Positions 40,815 through 50,283 of a stretch of DNA of 64,000 nt are shown here, one piece after another. Numbering within the stretch: position 1 is the stretch's first letter; each line of letters starts with the position of its first letter. Source of the stretch: Neoaquamicrobium microcysteis (GTDB taxonomy: Bacteria; Pseudomonadota; Alphaproteobacteria; Rhizobiales; Rhizobiaceae); NCBI RefSeq assembly GCF_008180155.1, contig NZ_VSZS01000056.1, forward strand, positions 62,001-126,000, written 5' to 3'. The notes under the pieces are model-generated. The model did no database searches. It was not told where the DNA came from and saw nothing but the letters and a program-made list of their open reading frames with translations. A program made the position numbers and the translations under genes.

Positions 40815-41471
40815 ATGAACCACACCGCCTATGTGTTCGACGCCTACGGCACGCTCTTCGACGTGCATGCGGCCGTGCGCCGTCATGCCGGAGAGATCGG
40901 ACCCGACGGCCAGGTGCTTTCGGAGATATGGCGCGCCAAGCAGTTGGAGTATTCGTGGGTGCTGACCCTGATGGGCAGCTACCGCGACTTCTGGGAACTC
41001 ACCGAGCGCGCGCTGGACTTCGCTTTCGCCAGGGTGCCATCGGTCGATCCCGCCCTGCGGCAGAAGCTGCTCGACGCATACTGGAAGCTTGACTGCTTTC
41101 CCGAAGTGCCGGGGATGCTTGCGTCGCTGAAGGCATCGGGCGCACGCATTGCGATTCTCTCCAACGGCTCGCCGGCGATGCTCGAGGCGGCGGTTCGGTC
41201 GGCTGCGCTCGACAAGGTTGTGGACGAAATCTTCTCGGTCGACGCGGTGAAGCGCTTCAAGACCGACCCGCAGGTCTACGACCTCGTCACGACGGCATGG
41301 CGGCTCTATCCGCAGTCGGTCTCGTTTCAGTCGTCGAACAGGTGGGACATCGCAGGCGCCCGGCAATTCGGGTTCCGCACCGTCTGGATCAACCGCTTCT
41401 CCCAGCCGGACGAGTATCAGGACCATGCTCCCGACCTCATCCTGCCATCCCTTCAGGGCCTCGTCGCGTAA
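40815..41471 (+). CDS. Haloacid dehalogenase, type II
   Basis: This 218-aa HAD-superfamily protein starts MNHTAYVFDAYGTLFDVHAA, which carries motif I with the nucleophilic Asp. Motif II is ILSNGSP, the conserved lysine lies in KRFKTDPQVYDLV, and the acidic motif in SFQSSNRWDIAGARQFGF. The N of SSN/D and the RW fit L-2-haloacid dehalogenases, which hydrolyse 2-chloro- or 2-bromoalkanoates; many homologues act on other substrates. AAAGGT lies before the ATG. Confidence 0.92.
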   Translation: MNHTAYVFDAYGTLFDVHAAVRRHAGEIGPDGQVLSEIWRAKQLEYSWVLTLMGSYRDFWELTERALDFAFARVPSVDPALRQKLLDAYWKLDCFPEVPGMLASLKASGARIAILSNGSPAMLEAAVRSAALDKVVDEIFSVDAVKRFKTDPQVYDLVTTAWRLYPQSVSFQSSNRWDIAGARQFGFRTVWINRFSQPDEYQDHAPDLILPSLQGLVA

Positions 41472-41640
41472 GGTTGGAGCACTCGCATACCCTACACGAC
41501 AACGTCATTTGCCGCCTTTGTTGCGGCGCGGCAACACTGCTTCTTCGCTGGCCGTGTTAGGCATTTGTTATCCATGTTTCTGACAAATTCAGGATAGCTT
41601 GTGCCCGCTGCCGGATGGGGATTGGTTTCAGGGGGAAACC

Positions 41641-42450
41641 GTGAGTGATGTCCGGCTGCCGTTTCTTTCCAATGTTAGAACCTTCCACGGAGCCGACGTG
41701 TCCGCCGCCCTCAGCAAATCCATGATTTCCCGTCGCTCGCTGCTCACGGTCGTGACAGCGTCGGCCGCGTCCGCCGCTCTCGCAGGTTGCACCACCAGCG
41801 GCCCGCCGCGCCGCGACCGCGTCGTGACCGAAGCGCCTCCTCCGGTCGAGGAGCTTGGCGCGCCGGTGATGATGTACGCCGCCGTCAACGATGGCGGCCA
41901 CGCGGTTCCAGCCGTTCCGATCGAGCGTATCGACAGGCGCTATCATCGTCAGGTGGTGCCCGATCCGACTGGCGAGCGCCCCGGGACCGTCGTTGTCGAT
42001 ACCGGCAACCATTTTCTCTACGTCGTACAGCGCTTCGGCCGAGCGATGCGTTATGGCGTCGGGCTCGGCCGTCAGGGCTTCGAGTGGTCCGGCGATGGCG
42101 TGATCGAGTGGAAGCAGGCATGGCCCCGCTGGCATCCGCCGGAAGAGATGATCGAGCGCCAGCCGGAGCTCAAGAAGTACAGCACCACCTACGATCCCGT
42201 GACGCGCGAGTGGAAGGGCGGCATGGAGCCGGGCATCAGCAATCCGCTCGGCGCGCGTGCGCTCTACATCTACCAGGGTGGCAAGGACACGCTCTATCGC
42301 CTGCACGGCTCGCCCGAGTGGTGGTCGATCGGCAAGTCGGTCTCGTCAGGCTGCGTGAGACTCATCAACCAGGACGTCATCGACCTCTACGACCGCGTAG
42401 CCGAGAAGTCGCCGATCGTCGTCACGTCGGGCCTGCGCGTCACGGCCTGA
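41641..42450 (+). CDS. L,D-transpeptidase, Tat/lipoprotein type (YkuD/ErfK)
   Basis: With GTG 41641 (strong GGGGGA before it) the protein has 269 residues. A twin-arginine lipoprotein signal follows the N-terminal extension (ISRRSLLTVVTASAASAA, lipobox LAGC). The YkuD domain contains VVDTGNHFLYVVQRFGRAMR and the active site YRLHGSPEWWSIGKSVSSGC with the catalytic Ser-Gly-Cys. It forms 3-3 cross-links or attaches proteins to peptidoglycan. An ATG at 41722 would start right before the signal. Confidence 0.93.
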   Translation: MSDVRLPFLSNVRTFHGADVSAALSKSMISRRSLLTVVTASAASAALAGCTTSGPPRRDRVVTEAPPPVEELGAPVMMYAAVNDGGHAVPAVPIERIDRRYHRQVVPDPTGERPGTVVVDTGNHFLYVVQRFGRAMRYGVGLGRQGFEWSGDGVIEWKQAWPRWHPPEEMIERQPELKKYSTTYDPVTREWKGGMEPGISNPLGARALYIYQGGKDTLYRLHGSPEWWSIGKSVSSGCVRLINQDVIDLYDRVAEKSPIVVTSGLRVTA

Positions 42451-42474
42451 CCGGCTCAGCTCCCATAAAATCTC

Positions 42475-42510
42475 AAGCGGCGGGTGCCTTGGCCCCGCCG
42501 CTTTATCTTT
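42475..42510 (+). terminator. Terminator of the L,D-transpeptidase gene
   Basis: AAGCGGCGGG (42475-42484) pairs with CCCGCCGCTT (42494-42503) and is followed by TATCTTT, 24 bp after the stop. It may also act for the convergent ATPase gene. Confidence 0.75.
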
Positions 42511-42514
42511 GCGG

Positions 42515-44095
42515 CTATCGCTTGCGCAGGCTGCCCAGAATGCCCCGGACGAGTTCGCGGCCGAGCGTCGAGCCCACCGTGCGCACGACCGACTTGATGG
42601 CGGCCTCCGTCACGGTCTGCCGCTGGTAGCCGCTGCGCCCCGAAGTCTTGCGCGGGGCGGGCTGCCCCCCATTGCCGGATGAGCCGCCGCCGAAATCCGG
42701 CAAAGTCCATCCGCCGCCATCGCCCCGCCCCTGTTCGGCAGGTTGCTGGGCACGGCGGTCATCCTCCTCCTTTGCGCGCGCCGCATCTTCGGCCCGCTTC
42801 TGCAGGATTTCATAGGCGGATTCGCGGTCCACGGCCTGATCGTACTGGCCTGCAACCGGGCTCATGCCCATCAGCTTCTTGCGCTCGTCGGGCGTGATAG
42901 GCCCCATGCGCGCTGCCGGCGGACGGATCAGCGTCCGCTGCACCATCGAGGGGATGCCCTTTTCCTCCAGCGTGGACACCAGCGCCTCGCCTGTTCCAAG
43001 CTTGGTGATGGCTTCGAAGCAGTCGAAATCGGGATTGGGGCGGAAGGTGTCGGCAGCCGTCTTCACGGCCTTCTGCTCGCGCGGCGTGTAGGCGCGCAGC
43101 GCGTGCTGGATGCGATTGCCGAGTTGGGCGAGCACGGTTTCAGGCACGTCGAGCGGGTTCTGCGTGACGAAATAGACGCCGACGCCCTTGGAGCGGATGA
43201 GCCGCACCACCTGCTCCACTCTTTCGACGAGCGCCCGGGGCGCCTCGTTGAAGAGCAGGTGCGCCTCGTCGAAGAAGAAGACGAGCTTGGGCTTTGCCGG
43301 GTCGCCTACTTCCGGCAACTCCTCGAAAAGCTCGGATAGCAGCCACAGCAGGAACGTCGCGTAGAGGCGCGGGTTCATCATCAGCTTGTCGGCGGCAAGC
43401 ACGTTGATCGCGCCGCGGCCGTCGCGCGTCGTGCGCATGAGGTCGGCGATCTTGAGCGCAGGCTCGCCGAAGAAGTAGTTGCCGCCCTGCTGTTCCAGCA
43501 CCAGCAGCTGGCGCTGGATCGCGCCGACCGACTGGCGCGTCACGTTGCCGTAGCGCGCGCCGATCTCGGCCGCCCGCTCCGCCATGTTGGCGAGGATCGC
43601 CTGCAGATCCTTCATGTCGAGCAGCAGCATTCCCTCTTCGTCCGCGATGCGGAAGGCGATGTTCATCACGCCCTCCTGCGCGTCCGACAGGTTCATCAGG
43701 CGCGAAAGAAGCAGCGGTCCCATCTCGGAGACGGTCGCGCGGATCGGGTGCCCCTGCTCGCCGAACAGATCCCAGAAGATGACGGGAAATTCGCCGAACT
43801 CGTAAGGATCGAGCTTGATCGCCTCGGCGCGCTTGAGCAGGAAATCCTTGGCTTCGCCCATCATGGCGATGCCGGAAAGGTCACCCTTGATATCGGCGCA
43901 GAACACGGGAACGCCTGCGCTCGAAAAGCCCTCGGCGAGGATCTGGAGCGTCACCGTCTTGCCGGTGCCCGTCGCACCCGTCACTATTCCGTGCCGGTTG
44001 GCGTATTTCAGCAGCAGTTCCTCGGCCTTCTGGTAGCTGTCGTCGGGGGTTCGGCTGGCGCCAAGGAAAATGCCCGTCTGCTGCTCTTCCCACAT
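42515..44095 (-). CDS. HerA-like ATPase, DUF853 family
   Basis: This 526-aa protein starts MWEEQQTGIFLGASRTPDDS at 44095 (GGAGAGGG upstream). Walker A is TGATGTGKTVTLQ near residue 40, Walker B is KLVFFFDEAHLLF near 270, and the arginine finger region lies around YFVTQNPLDVPETVLAQLGN. The C-terminus is glycine-rich and basic (GGGWTLPDFGGGSSGNGGQP). Members of this YjgR/DUF853 group are hexameric translocases of unknown role, possibly in DNA processing or export. No partner gene is adjacent. Confidence 0.93.
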   Translation of the reverse strand: MWEEQQTGIFLGASRTPDDSYQKAEELLLKYANRHGIVTGATGTGKTVTLQILAEGFSSAGVPVFCADIKGDLSGIAMMGEAKDFLLKRAEAIKLDPYEFGEFPVIFWDLFGEQGHPIRATVSEMGPLLLSRLMNLSDAQEGVMNIAFRIADEEGMLLLDMKDLQAILANMAERAAEIGARYGNVTRQSVGAIQRQLLVLEQQGGNYFFGEPALKIADLMRTTRDGRGAINVLAADKLMMNPRLYATFLLWLLSELFEELPEVGDPAKPKLVFFFDEAHLLFNEAPRALVERVEQVVRLIRSKGVGVYFVTQNPLDVPETVLAQLGNRIQHALRAYTPREQKAVKTAADTFRPNPDFDCFEAITKLGTGEALVSTLEEKGIPSMVQRTLIRPPAARMGPITPDERKKLMGMSPVAGQYDQAVDRESAYEILQKRAEDAARAKEEDDRRAQQPAEQGRGDGGGWTLPDFGGGSSGNGGQPAPRKTSGRSGYQRQTVTEAAIKSVVRTVGSTLGRELVRGILGSLRKR

Positions 44096-44330
44096 ATGCC
44101 CTCTCCAATGCCCTCTTGCCGGCGGCTCTAAGCCTTTATGCCGGTATAGCCAGCCCGGCGAGACCTGCCAATCGCGTTGATGCGCGCCGTTGCCGATTGA
44201 ACACACGGCTTCATGAAATGCAGTCATGCGTCGTGATAATGGGATGGGCGACCGGCCTTCGCATTGCAGCAGCGTCGCGTGCATCCTAAACTTGGCGCTG
44301 GTTACCGCCACCGGGCGGATGTGGAGCGAC

Positions 44331-45743
44331 ATGGAAGCGGCGATCATCAATACCGGCACCTTTCCGCCGATCAGCCGTGCCCAATGGCTGGAGACGCTGC
44401 GTGCCGGCGGTGCCGCCCTGCGGCGCGGCGATGCCCCGCCCCCCTTGTCCTATTCCGACCTCCAGTTCGAGAACCTCAGGCAGAACGGTTCGCAGCCGGG
44501 CGCCGTCGCGCCGGGATGGACCATCGTCCAGCGCGTGGACGATTCGGATGCCAAGCGCGCCAACCATCAGGCACAGGACGACATCGCGGGCGGCGCGACA
44601 GGCCTGGCCATCGTCTTCGAGGGCGCGCCCAACGCGTTCGGTTACGGTCTGCCCGCGCGACCGGAAGCGCTGGCCGCAGCGCTCCACAACGTCCAGCTCA
44701 ACCGCATCTATCTGCGTATCGACGTGCACCCTTCCAGCCGTGCGTCGGTCGACTGGATCGTCGAGCTCATGCGCCGCAAGAAGGTCGATCCCGCGCGCCT
44801 CAGCCTCTCCTTCGGCATAGACCCGGCCGCGATCTTCGCCGGAAACGGCAGCCTGCGCATGTCGATCGAGGCGCTGAAGGCGTCGATGCCGCCGTCCCTC
44901 GCGCATTTCTTCGCCATGGGCATTCCCGCCGTGCTGCTGGAAGCCGATGGCCGCGTCATGCACAATGCCGGCGCAACCGAGGCGCAGGAGCTGGGCGTGA
45001 TGCTCGCCAGCGCCGTGTCGCATCTCCGCATGTTCCAGGAGGCGCGGCAGCCGCTCGTCTATGCGGCCCCGCATATCGGCTTCGCGCTTTGCGCCGATCA
45101 GGACCAGCTTCTGTCCATCGCCAAGATCAGGGCGCTGCGGCGGCTGTGGGCGCAGTTGCAGGAAGCCTGTGCGATACCGCCCTCGCCCGCCAAGGTCCAT
45201 GTCGAGACGTCCTACCGGATGTTGAGCGCGCGCGGCGTGGAAACCAATATCCTGCGCAACACGCTGGCGGCGTTCTCGGCTGCGGCGGGCGGCGCCGACA
45301 CCATCAGCGTTCTGCCGCACACCGCGCCCCTCGGGCTGGCGGAGAGCAAGGCGAGAGAGCTTGCCCGCAACGCGCAGCTCGTGCTGGCCGGCGAGACGCA
45401 TCTCAGCCTCTTCGCCGACCCGCAAGGCAGCTCCGAGGACCTCGAGATCCTCACGGCATCGCTATGCGAGGCTGCATGGGAAGAATTCCGTCAGATCGAA
45501 GCGGAAGGCGGTCTGCTGACCAGCCTCGCCGCCGGCAAGGTGCAAATACGCGTCATCGCCGCGCGAGACAGCAGGCTCCAGAAACTGCGCGAGCATGGGT
45601 CGGGCGTGGTCGGTGCGTCCGGCACCGCCGCCGACGACAGCATAGCCATGCTGAAGGCGGACCGCCGGGAAGCGCCGTCGGACGGCGTCGTCTTTTGCGA
45701 AAGCCTGCCGCCCGTCAGGCTGGAAGAACTTCTGCGCGGCTGA
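44331..45743 (+). CDS. Methylmalonyl-CoA mutase small-subunit-like protein (orphan)
   Basis: This roughly 470-aa protein starts MEAAIINTGTFPPISRAQWL at 44331 (GGAG before it; 44319 possible). Segments VETSYRMLSARGVETNILRN, AAGGADTISVLPHTAPLGLA and AQLVLAGETHLSLFADPQGS are those of the methylmalonyl-CoA mutase TIM barrel, small (beta, non-catalytic) subunit type. The C-terminal B12-binding domain is missing or very short, and no large-subunit gene is next to it. It may assist a mutase encoded elsewhere or be non-enzymatic. Confidence 0.88.
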   Translation: MEAAIINTGTFPPISRAQWLETLRAGGAALRRGDAPPPLSYSDLQFENLRQNGSQPGAVAPGWTIVQRVDDSDAKRANHQAQDDIAGGATGLAIVFEGAPNAFGYGLPARPEALAAALHNVQLNRIYLRIDVHPSSRASVDWIVELMRRKKVDPARLSLSFGIDPAAIFAGNGSLRMSIEALKASMPPSLAHFFAMGIPAVLLEADGRVMHNAGATEAQELGVMLASAVSHLRMFQEARQPLVYAAPHIGFALCADQDQLLSIAKIRALRRLWAQLQEACAIPPSPAKVHVETSYRMLSARGVETNILRNTLAAFSAAAGGADTISVLPHTAPLGLAESKARELARNAQLVLAGETHLSLFADPQGSSEDLEILTASLCEAAWEEFRQIEAEGGLLTSLAAGKVQIRVIAARDSRLQKLREHGSGVVGASGTAADDSIAMLKADRREAPSDGVVFCESLPPVRLEELLRG

Positions 45744-45755
45744 TAGCCGCCGAAA

Positions 45756-46229
45756 TCAGCGCGTCGCGATCGACACGATCTCCCAGTTCTTGCCGCTGAC
45801 GGTCGCGACATCGCCGACCTTCTTGCCGAAAAGCGCCTGCGCCATCGGCGACACGTGCGAAATCTTGCCCTGCGACACGTCCGTCTCGTCTTCGCCGACG
45901 ATCTTCCACGTGCGCTCTTCCTCGTCGTCGTTGACGATGGTGACGCGCATGCCGAACCGCACGACATCGTCTTTAGGGTCGGGCTCGGAAAGCTCGGCCG
46001 ACTCGCGGCGCGCGGTCCAGTAGCGCAGGTCGCGCGCAACGAGGGCGATGCGTTCGCGCACGCCTTCGGCCTCCGCGCGGCCAAGCTCCTCGCGCAGGCG
46101 GGCGACTTCCGCGTCGATCATCGCCAGCCCCTCGGGCGTGACGAGGTTGCGATGGGTGCTCACGGGCCGCTCGCCGATGTCGGCAAGGGCGGCTTCGCTG
46201 TCTTCTTCTCTTGTGAAAGCTCTGCTCAT
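45756..46229 (-). CDS. GreA/GreB-family transcription factor (GreB-like)
   Basis: This 157-aa protein starts MSRAFTREEDSEAALADIGE, the SRAF start common in GreB-like proteins. A coiled-coil N-terminal domain follows (LAMIDAEVARLREELGRAEA), then the globular C-terminal domain with VTIVNDDEEERTWKIVGEDE, KISHVSPMAQALFGKKVGD. It can rescue stalled RNA polymerase through the secondary channel. Convergent with the mutase-like gene. Confidence 0.92.
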   Translation of the reverse strand: MSRAFTREEDSEAALADIGERPVSTHRNLVTPEGLAMIDAEVARLREELGRAEAEGVRERIALVARDLRYWTARRESAELSEPDPKDDVVRFGMRVTIVNDDEEERTWKIVGEDETDVSQGKISHVSPMAQALFGKKVGDVATVSGKNWEIVSIATR

Positions 46230-46295
46230 GGAACAAATCTAGGTTACGGGAGCATGGTCGGCAAGTTGCTACGACCATTGAGGGTGGCACGCATC

Positions 46296-47711
46296 ATGCA
46301 AACCCCCTTTGGCATGGTGGTTACAACTGTCCCGAAAATAAACAGGCGAAAGCTTCTCGCCGGCGCGCTGGGCCTCGCCGGCAGCGCCATTGCGGCGCGT
46401 GCGGCCGCGGCCCCGCTGGCCGACATGACCGTCACGTCGGCGATCCGCGGCTCCATCAATGCCGAGGAATTCGGCGTCTGGCCGGGAGCGCTGGACGACC
46501 AGAGCCGCGCGTTTGCGAAGATGCTGGCCAAGGCCGCCGAGAGCCGCGCGCCGGTCTTCCTGCCACCTGGCGACTACAGGGTGTCCAACATCCGCCTTCC
46601 CCGCGAGACGCGGCTTGTCGGGGTCCCGGGCGCGACGCGCATCGTCTACGGCGGCGACGGCTATCTTTTCGCCGCCGAGGATGCCGGCTTCATCGAACTG
46701 ACCGGGCTGTCGATCGACGGCGCCAACCGGCCGCTGGGCCGCGAGGCGCAGGCCTTGGTCGAGATGCGCCGCGTGGCAAATCTGGCGATGGACCGCTGCG
46801 AGATACTGGGCAGCGCCGGGTCCGCCATCGCGCTGGAGCGCGTCTCGGGCTCGGTCGAGCGCTCCACGATCAGCGGCGCGGCCGCATACGCGCTCTACAG
46901 CGTGGAGGCCGGCCGCATGCGCATCGCCTCAAACGTCGTGTCGGATTGCGGCGACGGCGGCATTCTCGTCCATCGCTGGCAGCCGGCGGCCGACGGCTCC
47001 ATGGTCACCGGCAACCGCATCGAACGCATCGGCGCGCGCAGCGGCGGCACGGGCCAGAACGGCAACGGCATCAACGTCTTCCGCGCCGACAACGTGATCG
47101 TGGCGGACAACCACGTCGCCGACTGCGCATTTTCGGCGATTCGCGCCAACAGCGCCGGCAACGTCCAGATCACCGGCAACCAGTGCCTGCGCTCCGGCGA
47201 GACCGCGATCTACTCGGAGTTCTCCTTCGAGGGCGCGGTCATCGGCTCGAACGTGGTCGATGGGGCCGCCATCGGCATATCCATCGCCAACTTCAACGAG
47301 GGCGGCCGGATGGCCGTCTGCAACGGCAACATCGTTCGCAATCTGGTCGACAAGGCTCCCTACGAAGCCTTCGAGGCCGTGGGTTTCGGCATCGGCATCA
47401 GCGTGGAAGCCGACACCGCCGTCAGCGGCAACGTGGTCGAGAACGCACCGCGCTTCGGCATGATGCTCGGCTGGGGCGAGTTTCTGCGCAACGTGACGGC
47501 AACCGGAAACGTCGTTCGCAACGCGCGGGAAGGCTTTGCCGTCTCAGTCGTGGAGGGCGCCGGGTCGGCGATCGTCGCCGACAACATCGTCGACGGCTCC
47601 GAACGCGCGGTTGTCGGCTACCGCTGGGCGGATGCCGCCACCGGCGATCTCGCTGGGGGCGACGAAACCCGCTTCGGCCATCTGCGGGTCGAGCGCAACC
47701 TCGTCAGCTAG
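46296..47711 (+). CDS. Tat-exported right-handed beta-helix protein (TIGR03808 type)
   Basis: This 471-aa protein has a twin-arginine signal (INRRKLLAGALGLAGSAIAA) and a long parallel beta-helix built of short repeats such as GNRIERIGARSGGTGQNGN, ADNHVADCAFSAIRANSAG and GNVVENAPRFGMMLGWGEFL. The pattern is that of TIGR03808, a Tat-translocated repeat protein of rhizobia. Start at 46296 with GAGGGTGG upstream. Probably a periplasmic polysaccharide-binding or lyase-like protein; no catalytic residues can be assigned. It overlaps the convergent asparaginase gene by 8 bp. Confidence 0.9.
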   Translation: MQTPFGMVVTTVPKINRRKLLAGALGLAGSAIAARAAAAPLADMTVTSAIRGSINAEEFGVWPGALDDQSRAFAKMLAKAAESRAPVFLPPGDYRVSNIRLPRETRLVGVPGATRIVYGGDGYLFAAEDAGFIELTGLSIDGANRPLGREAQALVEMRRVANLAMDRCEILGSAGSAIALERVSGSVERSTISGAAAYALYSVEAGRMRIASNVVSDCGDGGILVHRWQPAADGSMVTGNRIERIGARSGGTGQNGNGINVFRADNVIVADNHVADCAFSAIRANSAGNVQITGNQCLRSGETAIYSEFSFEGAVIGSNVVDGAAIGISIANFNEGGRMAVCNGNIVRNLVDKAPYEAFEAVGFGIGISVEADTAVSGNVVENAPRFGMMLGWGEFLRNVTATGNVVRNAREGFAVSVVEGAGSAIVADNIVDGSERAVVGYRWADAATGDLAGGDETRFGHLRVERNLVS

Positions 47712-48711
47712 CCAACGCGCCGGCGGGTCTCACCCGGCCGACCTCGATGCCGTTCCAGTTCTTCATCACCGGGTTGGCAAGTTCGCGCATCGCGCCAGAC
47801 AGTTCCGCATCGCCCGACAGAAGCCTGCCGAGCACGGCCGCGACCATGGTCTCCGCCGCCCTGCCCGCCCCGTCGTCGCATTTGATGGCGAGGCCGAGCC
47901 CGAGTTCCGGCACCGCGCCGCAATAGACGCCCTCGGCACCCGTCTTGACCATGATCCGGCCTCCGGCGGCTTGCATCAGGCGCGTGTCCATGCGCTCGGT
48001 GCCCGCCACGAAGAACGGCTCTGCCATGCACGCCGCAAAGATGCGCCGTGCCGCCTTTGCCCGCTCCGCGCCCAGCCCGACGCCGGTAGCCATGCGCGCG
48101 AAGCCGAGCGCCAGGTTCTTCAGCGGAACCGCATAGGTGGGTATGGAGCAGCCGTCCGTTCCGCAGATGTCGGCTTCATGCGCGGCTCCCGTCACCGTCT
48201 CCATCGCCTCGCGCACCATCTGCTGCGAGCGATGCCCGGCGTTCACGTAGCCGCTGTAGTTCAATCCCATATGCGCGCAGGTGCAGACGAAACCGGCATG
48301 CTTGCCCGAGCAGTTGTTGTGCAGCGCGCTCGGCGCAGCCCCGCCGCGCGCGAGTTCGAGCGCCGCCTCCTGCCGCATCGGCCAGTGCGCCCCACATTCC
48401 AGCGCGGTGTGATCCAGCCCTGCCCTTCCAAGCATGGAGGCTGCCAGCCCGGCGTGTTCCGGCTCACCCGAATGCGAAGCGCAGGCAAGCGCGATCTCCC
48501 GATCCCCGAAGCTATAGGCGTCTGCCGCACCCGATTCCACCAGCGGCAGCGCCTGTATGGCCTTGACCGCCGAGCGGGGAAATGTCGGGCGCCCGACATC
48601 GCCCAGTTCCAGCACCACCTTGCCGTCGCCATCGACCACGCAGACCGCTCCCCGGTGCCGGCTCTCGACGATGTTACCGCGCGTGACTTCAACCAGAATG
48701 GGATTTGACAT
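47704..48711 (-). CDS. L-asparaginase II, rhizobial (thermolabile) type
   Basis: This 335-aa protein is unrelated to classical asparaginases. The signatures VEVTRGNIVESRHRGAVCVV, ALACASHSGEPEHAGLAASM with the SHSGE motif, LHNNCSGKHAGFVCTCAHMG and DICGTDGCSIPTYAVPL match the Rhizobium etli-type asparaginase II family, which uses a serine-lysine catalytic set and a cysteine-rich zinc site. It hydrolyses asparagine to aspartate and ammonia. Complete. Confidence 0.93.
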   Translation of the reverse strand: MSNPILVEVTRGNIVESRHRGAVCVVDGDGKVVLELGDVGRPTFPRSAVKAIQALPLVESGAADAYSFGDREIALACASHSGEPEHAGLAASMLGRAGLDHTALECGAHWPMRQEAALELARGGAAPSALHNNCSGKHAGFVCTCAHMGLNYSGYVNAGHRSQQMVREAMETVTGAAHEADICGTDGCSIPTYAVPLKNLALGFARMATGVGLGAERAKAARRIFAACMAEPFFVAGTERMDTRLMQAAGGRIMVKTGAEGVYCGAVPELGLGLAIKCDDGAGRAAETMVAAVLGRLLSGDAELSGAMRELANPVMKNWNGIEVGRVRPAGALAS

Positions 48712-48777
48712 TATTTCACCAGAGTTGCGAGTTTCGAGGCCATAATCCGCCAGATCGCCAGACGCAAAGGGTTTCGC

Positions 48778-49533
48778 TTGCTCCAGTTCAGCTTCCTGCG
48801 CCTGCTGCGCCGCGCCGCCATCGCCTTCTTTCTGGTCTTCCTGCTCCCCGTTGCAGGCACTGTCGCGTGGTGGTCGCTGCAGGACAGGCCCACGTCATGG
48901 CGCGGGGCAAGCTGGGCGGCAAGCGGCGTCCTTCCGGCCGCAGGCGACAATTCCGATGCCGCCATCCACGTCATGGCGGCGCGAACCGGCGGGCTCAAGG
49001 GCGCGATCTCCCTTCACAGCTGGATCGTGGTCAAGAAGCCGGGCAGCGCCGAATACGAACGCTACGACAAGGTCGGCTGGGGCATGCCGGTGCGGCGCAA
49101 CGCCTATCCCGCCGACGCGCTCTGGTATTCCAATCTGCCATGGTCGGTCCATTCCGTCACCGGGGCGGAGGCCGAGCGGTTGATCCCGCAGGTAGAGGCC
49201 GCCATCGCCGCCTACCCCTATGCCGGCAATGGCGGCTACCGCATCTGGCCCGGCCCGAACTCCAACAGCTTCGTCGCTCACGTTGTGGCAACGGTGCCGG
49301 AACTGGGCGCCCAGATGCCGCCCAACGCCACCGGACGCGACTATGCGCCCGGCTTTGCATCGCTGCGCATCTCGCCCGACTGGCGCGAACTGCACGCAAC
49401 GTTGGGCGGGTTGGCCGGTGTGTCCATCGGCATGCGCAGCGGCTTCGAGGTCCATCTGCTGGGCGTCGTCGCGGGGGTCGATTTTCTTCGCCCCGCGCTC
49501 AAGATCCCGGCGCTCGGCCGCGTCGGCTGGTAG
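48778..49533 (+). CDS. DUF3750 domain membrane-anchored protein
   Basis: This 251-aa protein starts with TTG at 48778 behind AAAGGG. A membrane anchor spans about residues 10-31 (RRAAIAFFLVFLLPVAGTVA). The domain has AIHVMAARTGGLKGAISLHS, WIVVKKPGSAEYERYDKVGW and YRIWPGPNSNSFVAHVVATV, the DUF3750 pattern. The conserved His, Asn and Ser residues could be catalytic, but no reaction is known. Divergent from the asparaginase gene. Confidence 0.88.
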   Translation: MLQFSFLRLLRRAAIAFFLVFLLPVAGTVAWWSLQDRPTSWRGASWAASGVLPAAGDNSDAAIHVMAARTGGLKGAISLHSWIVVKKPGSAEYERYDKVGWGMPVRRNAYPADALWYSNLPWSVHSVTGAEAERLIPQVEAAIAAYPYAGNGGYRIWPGPNSNSFVAHVVATVPELGAQMPPNATGRDYAPGFASLRISPDWRELHATLGGLAGVSIGMRSGFEVHLLGVVAGVDFLRPALKIPALGRVGW

Positions 49534-49539
49534 AGGCGG

Positions 49540-50283
49540 TCAGTCGAAGCGGATGATGCCCGCCGCCATGAAGCCGCCATCCACGGCGATCGTCTGGCCG
49601 GTGATGTAGCTCGCCTCCGGCGAAAGCAGGAAAGCGATAGCGGCCGCAACCTCGTCCGGTTCGCCATAACGGCGCTGCGGCAGGCGATCGAGCCAGTGCC
49701 GGCGCACCTCGTCGCCGTGCAGCCTTGCCACCATCGGCGTGTCCACCGGGCCGGGCGCGACGCAGTTTACCCGCACTTCGCGCTGGGCGAGTTCGACCGC
49801 CATCACCTCCGACATCAGCTTCACGCCTGCCTTCGATGCGCCGTAGGCCGCACGGCCGTGATTGCCGCGAAGGCCGGAAACCGAAGCGATGTTGACGATG
49901 GCCAGCGTCTCGGCCATGCGCTCGACCGCTGCCTTCGCCGCGATGAACGAGCCGACGAGATTGATGTCGAGGATCTGGCGAAACTGCTCGGCAGTGGTCT
50001 CCATCACCGGCGTGTCGCGTGCGACACCGGCGGAATTGACCAGCCCGCCGATGGGGCCCAGAACGTCAACCGCCTGATCGAAAGCTTCCGAGACCATCTC
50101 CTCGTCGCTCACGTCCACGGAGATGAACACCGCGCTCTCGCCGGAGAACATGTCTTCGGCAGCCGCAAGCGCCACCGGATCGGCGTCGAGCACGGCCACC
50201 GGCCATCCATCGTCAAGGAGCCATTCGACAGTGGCGAGGCCAATGCCGGATGCGCCCCCGGTGACGATGGCGGATGGTTTCAT
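49540..50283 (-). CDS. Short-chain dehydrogenase/reductase
   Basis: This 247-aa classical SDR has the cofactor motif [15 protein letters not shown] (residues 8-15), VNSAGVARD, catalytic Ser in [10 protein letters not shown], and Y-x3-K in [15 protein letters not shown]. The C-terminal [16 protein letters not shown] is typical of FabG-like enzymes. It overlaps the thiolase gene by 4 bp, so both probably act on one acyl-CoA pathway (ketoacyl reduction after or before thiolysis). Substrate unknown. Confidence 0.93.
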   Translation of the reverse strand: MKPSAIVTGGASGIGLATVEWLLDDGWPVAVLDADPVALAAAEDMFSGESAVFISVDVSDEEMVSEAFDQAVDVLGPIGGLVNSAGVARDTPVMETTAEQFRQILDINLVGSFIAAKAAVERMAETLAIVNIASVSGLRGNHGRAAYGASKAGVKLMSEVMAVELAQREVRVNCVAPGPVDTPMVARLHGDEVRRHWLDRLPQRRYGEPDEVAAAIAFLLSPEASYITGQTIAVDGGFMAAGIIRFD

